Positions 5,151-5,797 of a stretch of DNA of 5,797 nucleotides are shown in pieces. The stretch's first letter is position 1; every line of letters begins with the position of its first letter. Below the pieces are notes generated by a model. The model was not told the DNA's origin. It was given only the letters and a program-made list of their open reading frames with translations, and did not search any database. The position numbers and the translations under genes are program-made. Source of the DNA: Methylococcaceae bacterium (GTDB taxonomy: Bacteria; Pseudomonadota; Gammaproteobacteria; Methylococcales; Methylomonadaceae); the NCBI GenBank assembly GCA_030618325.1, contig JAUXDP010000207.1, forward strand, positions 1 to 5,797. The letters run 5' to 3'.

Positions 5151-5797
5151 ATGGAGTACTTTCCACTTTTCATCAAATTAAAAAACCAGCGTTGCTTGGT
5201 GGTTGGTGCTGGCGAGGTTGCAGCGCGAAAAATTGATTTATTATCCAGAGCCCATGCCAATATTACAGTAATCGCCCAAAAAATAGACAATACTGTTGGC
5301 AACATGAAAACCACTCATCGTTTGCATATTGTAGAAAAAATATTTGAAGCGTCTGACCTAGTGGAATTCAAGCTTGTAGTTTCAGCAACCAATGACCCAC
5401 TGACAAATAAATTAGTCGCAAATGCAGCAAATAAACTTAACATCCCAGTTAATGTTGTCGATAATCCCGATCTTTGCAGCTTTATTTTTCCAGCTATTAT
5501 TGATCGATCCCCAGTTATTGCAGCCATTTCGTCCGGTGGTGCATCACCTGTACTAGCGCGTCTACTTAGAGCCAAAATTGAAAGCTTGATTCCAGCCGCT
5601 TATGGCCGTCTTGCTCAGCTGGCAGAGAAATATAGACCCCAGGTAAAACAATCTATATTAAATCCTTCACACCGCCGCATCTTTTGGGAAAACACCCTGC
5701 AAGGACCAGTAGCTGAGCTTATTTTTGCTAACCGAGATGAAGAAGCTGAACAACAGTTAAAAAATGCCCTCACCCATTTAACAGATAACAAAACTAC
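5151..5797 (+). CDS. cysG: Siroheme synthase CysG, N-terminal half (3' end beyond window)
   Basis: The visible 215 codons encode the precorrin-2 dehydrogenase/sirohydrochlorin ferrochelatase half. This part uses NAD to oxidise precorrin-2 and then inserts Fe2+ to make siroheme, the cofactor of assimilatory sulfite and nitrite reductases. The Rossmann nucleotide loop is VVGAGEVAARK (17-27). Asp104 in NVVDNP matches the catalytic aspartate of Salmonella CysG at the same number, and Ser128 in AISSGGASPVLARLLR matches its phosphorylated serine. The start MEYFPLFIKL parallels E. coli MDHLPIFCQL, and an in-frame TAG at 5106-5108 leaves ATG 5151 as the only ATG start. The edge falls just where the uroporphyrinogen-III methyltransferase domain would begin. 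Full-length CysG (about 460 residues) and a stand-alone dehydrogenase/ferrochelatase therefore cannot be told apart here; full-length is more usual in gammaproteobacteria. Confidence 0.94.
   Translation, partial: MEYFPLFIKLKNQRCLVVGAGEVAARKIDLLSRAHANITVIAQKIDNTVGNMKTTHRLHIVEKIFEASDLVEFKLVVSATNDPLTNKLVANAANKLNIPVNVVDNPDLCSFIFPAIIDRSPVIAAISSGGASPVLARLLRAKIESLIPAAYGRLAQLAEKYRPQVKQSILNPSHRRIFWENTLQGPVAELIFANRDEEAEQQLKNALTHLTDNKT

Noticed and set aside
5054..5575. Two adjacent minus-strand open frames of 86 codons each (5054-5314 and 5315-5575)
   Set aside because: Both oppose the well-conserved CysG coding region, including the Rossmann loop, Asp104 and Ser128, and neither shows a plausible protein signature.

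Overview
The window reads as a chromosomal segment of an AT-rich gammaproteobacterium. Its marker gene is a bacterial oxidosqualene cyclase, the committed enzyme of sterol synthesis. Together with gammaproteobacterial-type EfpL, TusA and CysG, this fits best with a sterol-making aerobic methanotroph of the order Methylococcales. That placement is inferred from gene content and remembered family signatures; no database search was run.

Layout: (1) 1-1938, minus strand: oxidosqualene cyclase (OSC), the largest gene here, running off the left edge with about 100 C-terminal residues missing. (2) 1939-2198: AT-rich divergent intergenic region with a 10-bp inverted repeat and an FNR-geometry dyad. 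(3) 2199-2858, plus: exported TPR protein of the TAtT type. (4) 2991-4127, plus: GT4 glycosyltransferase. (5) 4128-4213: short convergent gap with two small inverted repeats. (6) 5025 to 4214, minus: a compact two-gene unit, tusA-like sulfur carrier then efpL (yeiP). (7) 5026-5150: divergent promoter region with a long imperfect inverted repeat overlapping an extended -10 element. (8) 5151-5797, plus: the N-terminal half of siroheme synthase CysG, cut by the right edge.

How the genes fit together: OSC would cyclise (S)-2,3-oxidosqualene to a C30 sterol. Its product-determining residues form a mixed set (Tyr403, Gln469, Val473), which points to lanosterol, possibly with parkeol, rather than cycloartenol. 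The oxidosqualene-producing monooxygenase is not in this window. The TPR protein and the glycosyltransferase share a strand but have no evident functional link to the cyclase. TusA and CysG both serve sulfur or siroheme metabolism and diverge from one shared control region. EfpL rescues ribosomes stalled on proline-rich stretches and appears to be cotranscribed with tusA.

I see no RNA gene, CRISPR array, insertion sequence, or clear sign of a wholly new system. The items most worth following are the hybrid cyclase active site and the two structured divergent intergenic regions.
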